Notes under the pieces: generated by a model
Databases searched by the model: none
What the model was told of the DNA's origin: nothing
Seen by the model: only the letters and a program-made list of their open reading frames with translations
Part shown: in pieces, positions 1 through 5,449 of the stretch
Layout: every line of letters begins with the position of its first letter
How positions within the stretch are numbered: position 1 is the first letter of the stretch
Program-made: the position numbers and the translations under genes
NCBI GenBank assembly: GCA_938008005.1
Contig: CALLLZ010000488.1
Location: 1-8,172 of the forward strand
DNA length: 8,172 nucleotides
From: an uncultured Marinicella sp.
Lineage (GTDB): Bacteria; Pseudomonadota; Gammaproteobacteria; Xanthomonadales; Marinicellaceae
Reading direction: 5' to 3'

Positions 1-352
1 CTGGTGTGTGGTGTAAAAAACGACCAAAAGCTTGACGGCAAAATGTTTGATAGTCTTTTGTGAAAAGTATGAATTCATGCCAAACCAAATCAACCACTTT
101 AGATGGCATGGCAACTGGTTTTCTGCCCAAAATCAAACACACATGAAAATAATCACGCAACCCCTTGATGACTTCTTTTTGTTGTTTGATACTGAGGTGC
201 GGATAAGTTTTTATGAGCTCTTGGTTAATTTTCTCTGGAAAACTAAAAGTCTCGATGTGCTGTTTCTGTGTAAGCAGCCGCCTTTTTTTAAACAAATAAA
301 AAGCAACCACGAATAAAACAATTAAAAAGATAATAAATGGTGTTAGTCCCAT
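1..352 (-). CDS. GRDP-like membrane-anchored protein, 3' end cut by window edge
   Basis: The minus strand is open from an ATG at 352 through the left edge, giving the first 117 residues. Residues 5-21 form one hydrophobic segment followed by KKRR, which suggests a single N-terminal anchor with the rest in the cytoplasm. The stretch at 83-117 holds the recognisable block: W91-H92-E93 with I95-L96, then Y101, F104-C105, and a G110-R-F-L-H-H115 motif. From memory this matches proteins annotated as glycine-rich domain-containing protein-like (GRDP-like), whose members often end in a Gly/Cys-rich tail; that part would lie outside the window. The start is supported by AAAGGA about 7 bases upstream (near 359-364 on the plus strand). 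The family has no established biochemical function. The plus-strand frame over the same bases is a shadow. Confidence is high that the gene is real and moderate for the family name. Confidence 0.8.
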   Translation of the reverse strand, partial: MGLTPFIIFLIVLFVVAFYLFKKRRLLTQKQHIETFSFPEKINQELIKTYPHLSIKQQKEVIKGLRDYFHVCLILGRKPVAMPSKVVDLVWHEFILFTKDYQTFCRQAFGRFLHHTP

Positions 353-439
353 GGCAAGTCCTTTTGTTCAGTGTTAAATAATTGATTCACATGTTTCAAG
401 GAGGGCACTATAGCATAAATTTAAGAGGTCGCTGGTAGG

Positions 440-479
440 ATTCATTGGTTTTTCGACCTAATAGCTAAATTCATTGGTT
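440..479. repeat. 11-bp direct repeat in intergenic region
   Basis: ATTCATTGGTT occurs perfectly at 440-450 and again at 469-479, a 29-bp period that is close to three helical turns. It lies in the non-coding gap (353-603) upstream of the minus-strand gene that starts at 352, about 90-130 bp from its ATG. Two same-face sites upstream of a start could bind an activator, but no known box is recognised. A TATAGT-like -10 lies between the repeat and the gene (near 410) without a convincing -35. The rest of the 353-603 gap contains no ORF I can support. Confidence 0.4.
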
Positions 480-595
480 GTCAAAGTTGGTCACAAATCC
501 AGCACCAATCTAAAAACTAGCTGAAATAGCTGATAAGAAATTCTCGCTTGTATGTGGGTGACAATATTTGAGAGCTGGAGTGGAAGTATATGAGC

Positions 596-615
596 AAAAA
601 AAGCTAAGTAACAGC
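596..615 (-). terminator. weak candidate terminator after FkbM gene
   Basis: On the minus strand, a short stem GCTG/TAGC with a 5-base loop (one G·U pair) overlaps the stop codon of the methyltransferase gene and is followed by seven T. The stem is only four pairs, so this may be an inefficient terminator or chance. Confidence 0.22.
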
Positions 616-1488
616 AGGTACCACATTCTTAATCTTTTTGACTTTACTGGTGAAGCGAATGGGTTGTCTGAGTTGATAAATATAATTCAATCTGGTTTGG
701 TGGGTTTGTAGATAATTACGTTCATTCAGTACTTCTAACAAATCTCCCTGCCACTGCTCTTGGTTGTTTTCAAAGATAAAACAATGTGGCAGTAAATGGT
801 GGGGTGCCTCCATTAGAAAAGGAATCAAAGCACGGTCTTCTGCCCCTTCAATATCACATTTGATCACATCAACACGTGACAGTTTTTGTGATTCAATCAC
901 ATCTAACAAAGTGTGACATGAAACATCTATTGATCGCTGTTGTTTCTCACCTCCCAACAAAGAACTGGCGCCTAAGTTGGCGTCATCCAAAAACAACTGA
1001 AAATTTCCGGCTTTATCACTGATCCCTGATTGTATGGTTTCAATTCTCGGTTGTTCGGATAGTCCATCACGTGTCGATTGAAGGTTGAATTTTAAGCGTT
1101 CGAACACCGGAGGGTTTGGCTCAATCGCGAGCACAGCACCCAGACGGTTTAATTGGGTGGTTGCAATGGCTGAATAAATGCCCACATTAGCCCCTATGTC
1201 TACAAATACGCCATCAGGCGGAAGTACATCAAGCATGACTTGACGTTCAATCGCATCCCAGCGCCAAGGCATAAAAACAAATCCCCGTTCAGAGACATTA
1301 TCCTTCAAATGGCAGCGCAGTTTTACCTGATCAAATTGTAGGTCTAAAGGGCCTGTTATTTCGGATAAAACTTGTTTACGCAGCAGTTGAGCAATCTGTT
1401 TGCCGAACCAATTGGCAGGTAAATGATGGCACCATTGAATCTTCTTTTTTATTTGTGTTGAAGCTTCATAGGTGCCAAATGGTTTCAT
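604..1488 (-). CDS. FkbM-family SAM-dependent methyltransferase
   Basis: This 294-residue protein has the class I SAM-methyltransferase fold typical of the FkbM family. Motif I is FVDIGANVGIYS at 95-106 (SAM-binding glycines). Motif II is AIEPNPPVFERLKFNL at 121-136, where E123 would contact the SAM ribose. A GISDKAG turn follows at 155-161, and VDVIKCDIEGAE at 206-217 is the FkbM hallmark with D212 and E214. The preceding region (1-90) is less conserved and may contact the substrate. FkbM enzymes O-methylate varied acceptors, often sugars or small molecules and sometimes surface glycans; the substrate cannot be read here. There is no signal peptide or membrane segment, so it should be cytoplasmic. 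The gene starts 3 bp after the XRE-2TM regulator's stop and has no clear Shine-Dalgarno sequence, which suggests translational coupling and one transcript. The family call is firm; the substrate is unknown. Confidence 0.93.
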   Translation of the reverse strand: MKPFGTYEASTQIKKKIQWCHHLPANWFGKQIAQLLRKQVLSEITGPLDLQFDQVKLRCHLKDNVSERGFVFMPWRWDAIERQVMLDVLPPDGVFVDIGANVGIYSAIATTQLNRLGAVLAIEPNPPVFERLKFNLQSTRDGLSEQPRIETIQSGISDKAGNFQLFLDDANLGASSLLGGEKQQRSIDVSCHTLLDVIESQKLSRVDVIKCDIEGAEDRALIPFLMEAPHHLLPHCFIFENNQEQWQGDLLEVLNERNYLQTHQTRLNYIYQLRQPIRFTSKVKKIKNVVPAVT

Positions 1489-1491
1489 TGT

Positions 1492-2022
1492 TCAGAGTTT
1501 TCGCCCCAGTTTCTTTTCTATCTGTTTCTTCTCCCAGTTGGTGCCAAATGAACCAAAAACTTCATAGGCCACTAAGGCATGAATGACAACACCAGCCAAC
1601 CAGCCTAGGCTGAGCCATGGGAGTTGAGAGTTGGATGAAAACTGTCCATTCAACAAAAAAAGCAACATAAAAATCAGAAACATAAAAGCATGGAGGTAAA
1701 ATTCCTTGATGCCTTTAACATAGTTGATGGCATCTTTTTCTTCCTTACTTACAGTGGTAGTATCGCCTTGTGATTGACTTTGTGAATCAATGTGAGTTGA
1801 TGTTTTGTCTTGTGACTCGTTATTTCGCATGGTGGTTTTTCCTGTGTTGTGTTGAAAAGTAGTGATATCCACTTCAAAAACAGCTGCAAGCGCATTAGCA
1901 GATTCTAAACTCGCTTGACCGCCGCGCTCAATGCGCTGAATGGTTCTGACACTGAGGTCAGTGAGTTCAGCCACGTGTTCTTGTGACCAGCCTCGTTGTA
2001 ATCTGAGTTTTCTTAAAATCAT
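1492..2022 (-). CDS. XRE-family HTH regulator fused to a 2TM membrane domain
   Basis: This 176-residue protein has two parts. Residues 1-58 are a Cro/C1-type HTH: LRLQRGWSQEHVAELTDLSV, then RTIQRIERGG as the recognition-helix region and its cap. Residues 62-95 are a polar, Gln/Ser/Thr-rich linker. Residues 97-172 resemble the Pfam 2TM domain: KEFYLHAFMF leads into TM1 (about 108-125), a short loop with P135-W136, TM2 (about 136-157), then FGTNWEKKQIEKKLG, the typical basic tail. The DNA-binding domain is therefore tethered at the inner membrane and may respond to a membrane state or partner. It probably regulates its own operon with the FkbM gene 3 bp downstream. An inverted repeat lies 56 bp upstream of the start. 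No Shine-Dalgarno sequence is evident, but the start fits the family N-terminus exactly (MILRKLRL). The target genes and signal are unknown. Confidence 0.9.
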   Translation of the reverse strand: MILRKLRLQRGWSQEHVAELTDLSVRTIQRIERGGQASLESANALAAVFEVDITTFQHNTGKTTMRNNESQDKTSTHIDSQSQSQGDTTTVSKEEKDAINYVKGIKEFYLHAFMFLIFMLLFLLNGQFSSNSQLPWLSLGWLAGVVIHALVAYEVFGSFGTNWEKKQIEKKLGRKL

Positions 2023-2077
2023 AGTTTGCTTGTGTTTACTGAAGTCTTACTATTTTCATCACAACCAACAATCATGA

Positions 2078-2099
2078 ACACGTCGCAGACACGACATGT
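2078..2099. promoter_or_regulatory. candidate operator upstream of XRE-2TM gene
   Basis: ACACGTCG, a 6-base spacer and CGACATGT form an inverted repeat with 7 of 8 arm positions matching. It lies between a TATAAT-like -10 and the start codon of the XRE-2TM gene. HTH regulators of this class commonly bind such dyads to control themselves, so autoregulation is plausible. The binding protein is inferred from position only. Confidence 0.35.
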
Positions 2100-2128
2100 C
2101 AGGTTATTGTCAGGTGCTTTACACATCT

Positions 2129-2134
2129 ATTATA
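2129..2134 (-). promoter_or_regulatory. -10-like TATAAT for XRE-2TM/FkbM operon
   Basis: A perfect minus-strand TATAAT sits 107 bp upstream of the XRE-2TM start, in an AT-rich stretch. No good -35 lies at 16-18 bp; a TATAGA/TTAAGA pair with a 17-bp spacer is an alternative slightly upstream. The chance of a random match in AT-rich DNA is substantial. Confidence 0.27.
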
Positions 2135-2169
2135 ATCTATAAGGCTTAGTCAGAGGTTTCTTAACAAAT

Positions 2170-2193
2170 AAAAAAGCCTTGAATTTTAAAGCC
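2170..2193 (-). terminator. candidate intrinsic terminator after acyltransferase gene
   Basis: Eight bases after the acyltransferase stop, the minus strand reads GGCTTT, a 7-base loop and AAGGC, followed by six T. The stem is five to six pairs with G·U wobble, so it is weak but correctly placed. It would separate the acyltransferase from the XRE-2TM/FkbM operon that lies downstream on the same strand. Confidence 0.35.
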
Positions 2194-2200
2194 ACTAATT

Positions 2201-3397
2201 TCAATCATTTTTACTTTTAGATGACTGAGCCAATCCAATTTTTAAACCAAACAACAAACGGAGCACTTTGGATCTTCTGATCAATTCATAGCTTAATGAA
2301 CACCCGGAAAAAGTTAATATAATCACCGCCAGAGGCTGTATAACTGCACCAGTGTCTCTTAACCAGTAAGCAATCACTATAATGAAAGTTTGATGCAGAA
2401 TGTAATAAGGGTACACGGCTTCATTTAAATATTTTAACCATGGATGATTCCGATTCAAATATTGATGAGCAAAGCCCAATATGGCTAAAATCCAAGCAAA
2501 ACGATTTAAATAAACCAGTAATAGCTCGAAAAAATATAACAAATCTCTTGGACTATCTACTCGCTCAGCATAAAAATTAAAATAATAGACGATTAAAGCA
2601 ATGAAGGAGAAAACGGCAAGTACCAAAAGTTTTTTTCTGTGGTGACTCAGTTGCTCCCAGAAGTATTTTTCCCATCCCATCAAGAATCCTAAACACAAGA
2701 AGCTGAAACCCAATGCTTTCCGCCTGCCTTCAGAGTCTTCTGGGAAAAAGAAAAAATGTAGCCCACTCATTCCTACCACCAACAAGGTTCCGACAACTGT
2801 GATCGACCAACTTTTAAATGGTTTGTACAAGTATGGCATCAACTTGAATAAAGAAAGCCCACCATAAATGATCAATAGGTATATGGAAAAATACCACAAC
2901 TCTCTGATGTACCACAGGTGATTGACATCCACATGAGGAAAGATACCTGATTGATATGAATCGAAATAGGGGTGAGATAAATCCAGAAAAGCTTGGTAAA
3001 ACTGCCCATAACTGATCTGCGGTAAATCACCTTTGGATAACATCTCGATGTAAAGTTGTGGTGGCACAATCACCCATATGCCAAACAACAAAGGCACCCA
3101 CAAACGAAAAGTTCTTAACCCAATGAAGCGCAGGAAACTGACCTTACTGAGAAAAAAACGCATCGCGATGCCTGAAATTAAAAACAGTAAGGGCAAGCGC
3201 CATTGGTTTAAAAATATCATCAAGCTTTGTAACCATTCGGCTTGGTGTTGTGATTTATAATGGTAGCCCCAGTCAGCAACAAACAACATGCCTACATGGT
3301 AAAAAATAAGCAAGCCAAAAACCATAACTCGCAACCAATCCAAATCATATCGACGTTCATTTGGAAGCTTTTCTGTGAAAAGAGTATTTGTCTTCAT
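2201..3397 (-). CDS. membrane acyltransferase, acyltransferase-3 family
   Basis: This 398-residue polytopic inner-membrane protein has about ten hydrophobic segments. It belongs to the acyltransferase-3 (OpgC/NodX/OafB-like) family, which moves acetyl or succinyl groups across the membrane onto glycans or other periplasmic acceptors. The N-terminus reads RRYDLDWLRVMVFGLLIFYHVGM, giving the family's conserved R-X10-H pair as R23 and H34 in TM1. LPLLFLISGI follows at 68-77, a basic RTFRLWVPLLFG loop near 95-106, HLWYIRELW at 160-168, and a late YPYYILHQT segment, all typical of the glucan-biosynthesis-C-like branch. The length is normal and nothing is missing. A GGA lies about 8 bases before the ATG, a weak ribosome site. 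The gene is divergent from the LytTR regulator across 84 bp, which suggests that regulator may control it. The acceptor and acyl group cannot be read from sequence. Confidence 0.92.
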   Translation of the reverse strand: MKTNTLFTEKLPNERRYDLDWLRVMVFGLLIFYHVGMLFVADWGYHYKSQHQAEWLQSLMIFLNQWRLPLLFLISGIAMRFFLSKVSFLRFIGLRTFRLWVPLLFGIWVIVPPQLYIEMLSKGDLPQISYGQFYQAFLDLSHPYFDSYQSGIFPHVDVNHLWYIRELWYFSIYLLIIYGGLSLFKLMPYLYKPFKSWSITVVGTLLVVGMSGLHFFFFPEDSEGRRKALGFSFLCLGFLMGWEKYFWEQLSHHRKKLLVLAVFSFIALIVYYFNFYAERVDSPRDLLYFFELLLVYLNRFAWILAILGFAHQYLNRNHPWLKYLNEAVYPYYILHQTFIIVIAYWLRDTGAVIQPLAVIILTFSGCSLSYELIRRSKVLRLLFGLKIGLAQSSKSKND

Positions 3398-3491
3398 TTA
3401 TTCATTCCAAAAGCTTAATAATATGTTGAATATACCAATAAAAACAAATACTTGGGACGAGTACCGGCCGTTTTGGGATGAATGGATGAGG
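3392..3491. repeat. mirror-image repeat across the divergent start sites
   Basis: The 21 bases at 3471-3491 (plus) and at 3392-3412 (read on minus) match at 17 of 21 positions: TTTTGG, one variable base, ATGAAT, two variable bases, ATGA, one variable base, G. All four mismatches are A/G. Each arm covers the start codon of one divergent gene (acyltransferase, minus; LytTR, plus). The space between them (3413-3470) is AT-rich and should hold both promoters, but I found no convincing -35/-10 pair. The arms may be twin operators or a trace of local duplication and inversion. Confidence 0.4.
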
Positions 3492-4342
3492 GTTGGCTCA
3501 CAATGAAACAACAAACTAAATGGCCTGTTTGGACTTTCTGGTTAGGCATATTCATATTGGGCATCATTCTCTCCTGGAACAACGGCTTAACCACCACAGC
3601 TGATTTAGAGCGTAACCAAGTTGCATTCAAAAACTGGCACCCGTATGTATGGGAATTCAGCAGTTTTTTAAGTACCTTTGCCTTGTATTTTGGAGTTTAT
3701 TGGTTGGCCAATAAAATGCCGTTATTGAAGCAAAACTTGTTTAGAAATCTTGCTATTCACTTATTGGGCTCAATGGTTTTCTCCATTCTGCATGTATTAT
3801 TTATGGTGTGGCTGCGCCAAATCATCTATGCCTTGATGGGGGGGCAATACGAGTTTGGTGATTGGCTCAGCGAATGGCTCTATGAATATCGCAAAGACGT
3901 CTTTACTTATTTTATCTTTTTACTGACTTGGTATGCGTTTCAATATTTCACCCAACCCAAACCGAACACCTCACCAGAGGATGAAATACAAAAACTTCAG
4001 ATCAAAAATAAGCAAGGCGTTTTTTGGGTTAAATATACCGATATCACAACCATAGAATCTGGGGGCAATTATATTTATATACATGCAAACGACCAAGTGT
4101 TGCCGATGAGATCTACCATGGCTGATATAGAGTTAAAATTGGATTCACCTGATTTTATTCGGGTACATCGCTCTTATATTGTTAATTTAAATCGCTGCAA
4201 AGCACTAAAAAAACAGCTTAATGATTCCAGTGAACTGATTTTAATGAATGATAAAATCGTGCCAGTTTCAAAAAAGTACCGCAGTGATTTATTGGCCACA
4301 TTAAAGCAAAAATCCAATAAAACTGTTAACATCAAAACATGA
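3482..4342 (+). CDS. four-TM membrane-bound LytTR transcriptional regulator
   Basis: This 286-residue protein combines a membrane sensor half with a LytTR DNA-binding domain. TM segments lie at about 17-32, 56-75, 88-110 and 138-156. WHPYVWEFSS at 52-61 and YRKDVFTYFIFLL at 136-148 are motifs I recall from the four-TM module of this regulator type. After a polar linker (157-170), the LytTR domain runs from about 171 to 278: VFWVKYTDITTIESGGNYIY (180-199), then a FIRVHRSYIVNLNR block (225-238) that packs the beta sheets and contacts DNA, and a final VPVSKKYR. There is no receiver domain, so the signal probably enters through the membrane. An alternative start at 3503 (MKQQTKW) has GAGG 11 bases upstream; the longer start has only GGGA 3 bases before it. 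It overlaps the DUF2007 gene by 4 bp. Likely targets are its own operon and the divergent acyltransferase gene (inference). Confidence 0.92.
   Translation: MDEGWLTMKQQTKWPVWTFWLGIFILGIILSWNNGLTTTADLERNQVAFKNWHPYVWEFSSFLSTFALYFGVYWLANKMPLLKQNLFRNLAIHLLGSMVFSILHVLFMVWLRQIIYALMGGQYEFGDWLSEWLYEYRKDVFTYFIFLLTWYAFQYFTQPKPNTSPEDEIQKLQIKNKQGVFWVKYTDITTIESGGNYIYIHANDQVLPMRSTMADIELKLDSPDFIRVHRSYIVNLNRCKALKKQLNDSSELILMNDKIVPVSKKYRSDLLATLKQKSNKTVNIKT
3838..3844 (+). repeat. G7 homopolymer inside LytTR gene
   Basis: Seven G in a row encode the end of M119 plus G120-G121 in the loop between TM3 and TM4. Loss or gain of one G gives an early stop in either frame, removing TM4 and the whole DNA-binding domain. 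This is unusual in AT-rich DNA and could be a slippage site, but seven bases is near the lower limit for phase variation. Confidence 0.6.
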
Positions 4343-4677
4343 AAAAAGTATTTGTAGATGAAATGATTGTTTGGGTGGTTCAAGCCAAACAGGTTCTTGA
4401 GGAAGCCGATATCCCCTGTTTTATTAAAAATGAATTCTCAGGTAATTTAGCTGGGGAAGTTCCTTTTACTGAGACTTGGCCTGAATTGTGGGTACATCGA
4501 GATCAGGATTTAGATCAAGCCAAAGCTTTGTTGTTACCATTAAGAGAGAGTCGGATTGCTCATGAGAAAGCGGATGAGGCACTTTCAGATTGGACATGTC
4601 CCCAATGTAATGAGATCAATGAAGGTAATTTTTCAGTTTGTTGGTCATGCGGACATGTTTTACAAGCAATGGAATAA
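4339..4677 (+). CDS. DUF2007-family protein with C-terminal zinc ribbon
   Basis: This 112-residue soluble protein has two parts. Residues 1-68 fit the DUF2007 fold (Pfam: putative signal-transducing protein): an N-terminal strand, a helix over 14-24, DIPCFIKNEF at 24-33, AGEVPFTETWPELWVH at 38-53, and QAKALL at 60-65. Residues 85-106 form a zinc ribbon with C87-x2-C90, ten residues, then C101-x2-C104-G, within a WTCPQCNE...CWSCG pattern. The DUF2007-ribbon fusion is common in gammaproteobacteria. Its function is not established; a GlnB-like or protein-binding role has been guessed from the name only. The ATG overlaps the LytTR stop as ATGA and no Shine-Dalgarno sequence is visible, so it is probably translated by coupling. 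That makes it a candidate partner or modulator of the LytTR protein. No terminator separates it from the convergent gene 11 bp away. Confidence 0.88.
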   Translation: MKKVFVDEMIVWVVQAKQVLEEADIPCFIKNEFSGNLAGEVPFTETWPELWVHRDQDLDQAKALLLPLRESRIAHEKADEALSDWTCPQCNEINEGNFSVCWSCGHVLQAME

Positions 4678-4688
4678 ACGACATACTT

Positions 4689-5306
4689 TCAACGCATACT
4701 CATCATTAAAAACCCCGAAAAAGCCACATTGCTGGAAGTCAGTGTGGGATCAACATGTTGTTTCATTTGTAAAATTTTTTCTTTGTATCTTTGATAAAAA
4801 TCCCAAGTTGGTTGTGGTTTATAAACCAAACCCTCTAACTCTAAAAAGGCAATGATACCTTTGGCAGTAGTCGGTTTTACGAACACTTCTTTGCATGGAA
4901 AAACATAATTGGGGAGAATTGAAATCAGTGACCATTTGGCCAGTTTTTGAGTTCTTAATAAATCCAATATTTGTTCGAACCCTTGTTGTTGATTACCATA
5001 CAGTTGTTCAAAAAAGCCTTCACTCAAACGATCCTTATCTCCACCAGAAAGTGACTTAACAAAGTCTCTGAATTTGGGTTTTTCAAACATAGAAACCATA
5101 GATGATCGACTGATCATTTTTACCATATTCTCCACCACCACATGGGGCTTGTTGAATGCCAATTCAGTAAATAGATCCTGACACTGCTCTATCATTTGTG
5201 GCATCCGGTGTTTTTTACCAATCTTTTGCATCTCAGGATCATCGAAGCCCAAAGGATATAATTGTAAAAACTGAGCTTCAGCCGCTTTTAATTTTTCTGA
5301 ATTCAT
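4689..5306 (-). CDS. conserved hypothetical protein
   Basis: This 205-residue protein is predicted to be soluble, mostly helical, with no signal peptide or membrane segment. Recognisable blocks are LYPLGFDDPEMQKIGKKHRM near 16-35, SRSSMVSMFEKPKFRDFVKSL near 66-86, LAKWSLISILP near 121-131 and VFVKPTTAKGIIAFLELEG near 141-159. The protein ends in SGFLMMSMR. From memory such blocks recur in a proteobacterial family of unknown function; I cannot assign a role. The frame is open upstream to an ATG at 5372, but I prefer the ATG at 5306 (MNSEKLKAAEAQF). The extra 22 residues are basic and irregular, and a candidate promoter (5339-5368) lies inside them. No Shine-Dalgarno sequence is seen at either start. 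The gene is tail-to-tail with the DUF2007 gene (11-bp gap) and divergent from the PLP enzyme. Confidence 0.85.
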   Translation of the reverse strand: MNSEKLKAAEAQFLQLYPLGFDDPEMQKIGKKHRMPQMIEQCQDLFTELAFNKPHVVVENMVKMISRSSMVSMFEKPKFRDFVKSLSGGDKDRLSEGFFEQLYGNQQQGFEQILDLLRTQKLAKWSLISILPNYVFPCKEVFVKPTTAKGIIAFLELEGLVYKPQPTWDFYQRYKEKILQMKQHVDPTLTSSNVAFSGFLMMSMR

Positions 5307-5338
5307 AAAATTAAGTATAAAATGTTTTTTGATTCTAG

Positions 5339-5368
5339 AGTATAGACACTTTCTATTTATGATAACAA
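5339..5368 (-). promoter_or_regulatory. candidate promoter for conserved hypothetical gene
   Basis: A minus-strand TATACT (5339-5344) and TTGTTA (5363-5368) are separated by 18 bp, matching sigma-70 boxes at 5 of 6 and 4 of 6 positions. Transcription would start near 5332, downstream of the ATG at 5372 but upstream of the ATG at 5306, which supports the shorter gene. A second TATACT lies 7 bp before that ATG and could give a leaderless message. Confidence 0.33.
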
Positions 5369-5384
5369 ACATAATCTGGTTATC
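5361..5384. promoter_or_regulatory. inverted repeat GATAAC-N12-GTTATC
   Basis: Perfect 6-bp arms (5361-5366 and 5379-5384) are spaced 12 bases apart, so arm centres are 18 bp apart. It sits in the divergent region between the conserved hypothetical and PLP-enzyme genes and overlaps the -35 of the candidate minus-strand promoter, where a bound repressor would block it. It does not resemble the MetJ box. No binding protein is identified. Confidence 0.3.
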
Positions 5385-5449
5385 AAGAAAGTTCGTATTA
5401 ATCCAAGATTAGCTCTTAAGCATCTTAACAAAATTTACAAGTTAAAAAA

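Noticed and set aside
32..316. Plus-strand 94-codon frame at left edge
   Set aside because: It is antisense to the GRDP-like frame, which has a ribosome site, TM anchor and family motifs; the plus frame has none.
2141..2180. AAGGCTT/AAGCCTT inverted repeat as a hairpin
   Set aside because: The loop of about 26 bases is long and the right arm overlaps the better-placed weak terminator at 2170-2193.
2872..3069. Second minus-strand frame inside the acyltransferase gene
   Set aside because: Shifted-frame shadow of a protein with clear family motifs; no ribosome site and no recognisable domain.
3415..3630. Minus-strand frame across the divergent promoter and LytTR start
   Set aside because: Antisense to the LytTR N-terminal region and would fill the only promoter space between two well-supported genes.
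4556..4855. Plus-strand frame spanning the DUF2007 and conserved hypothetical 3' ends
   Set aside because: Out of frame with the zinc ribbon and antisense to the conserved C-terminus of the next gene; reads as low-quality sequence.
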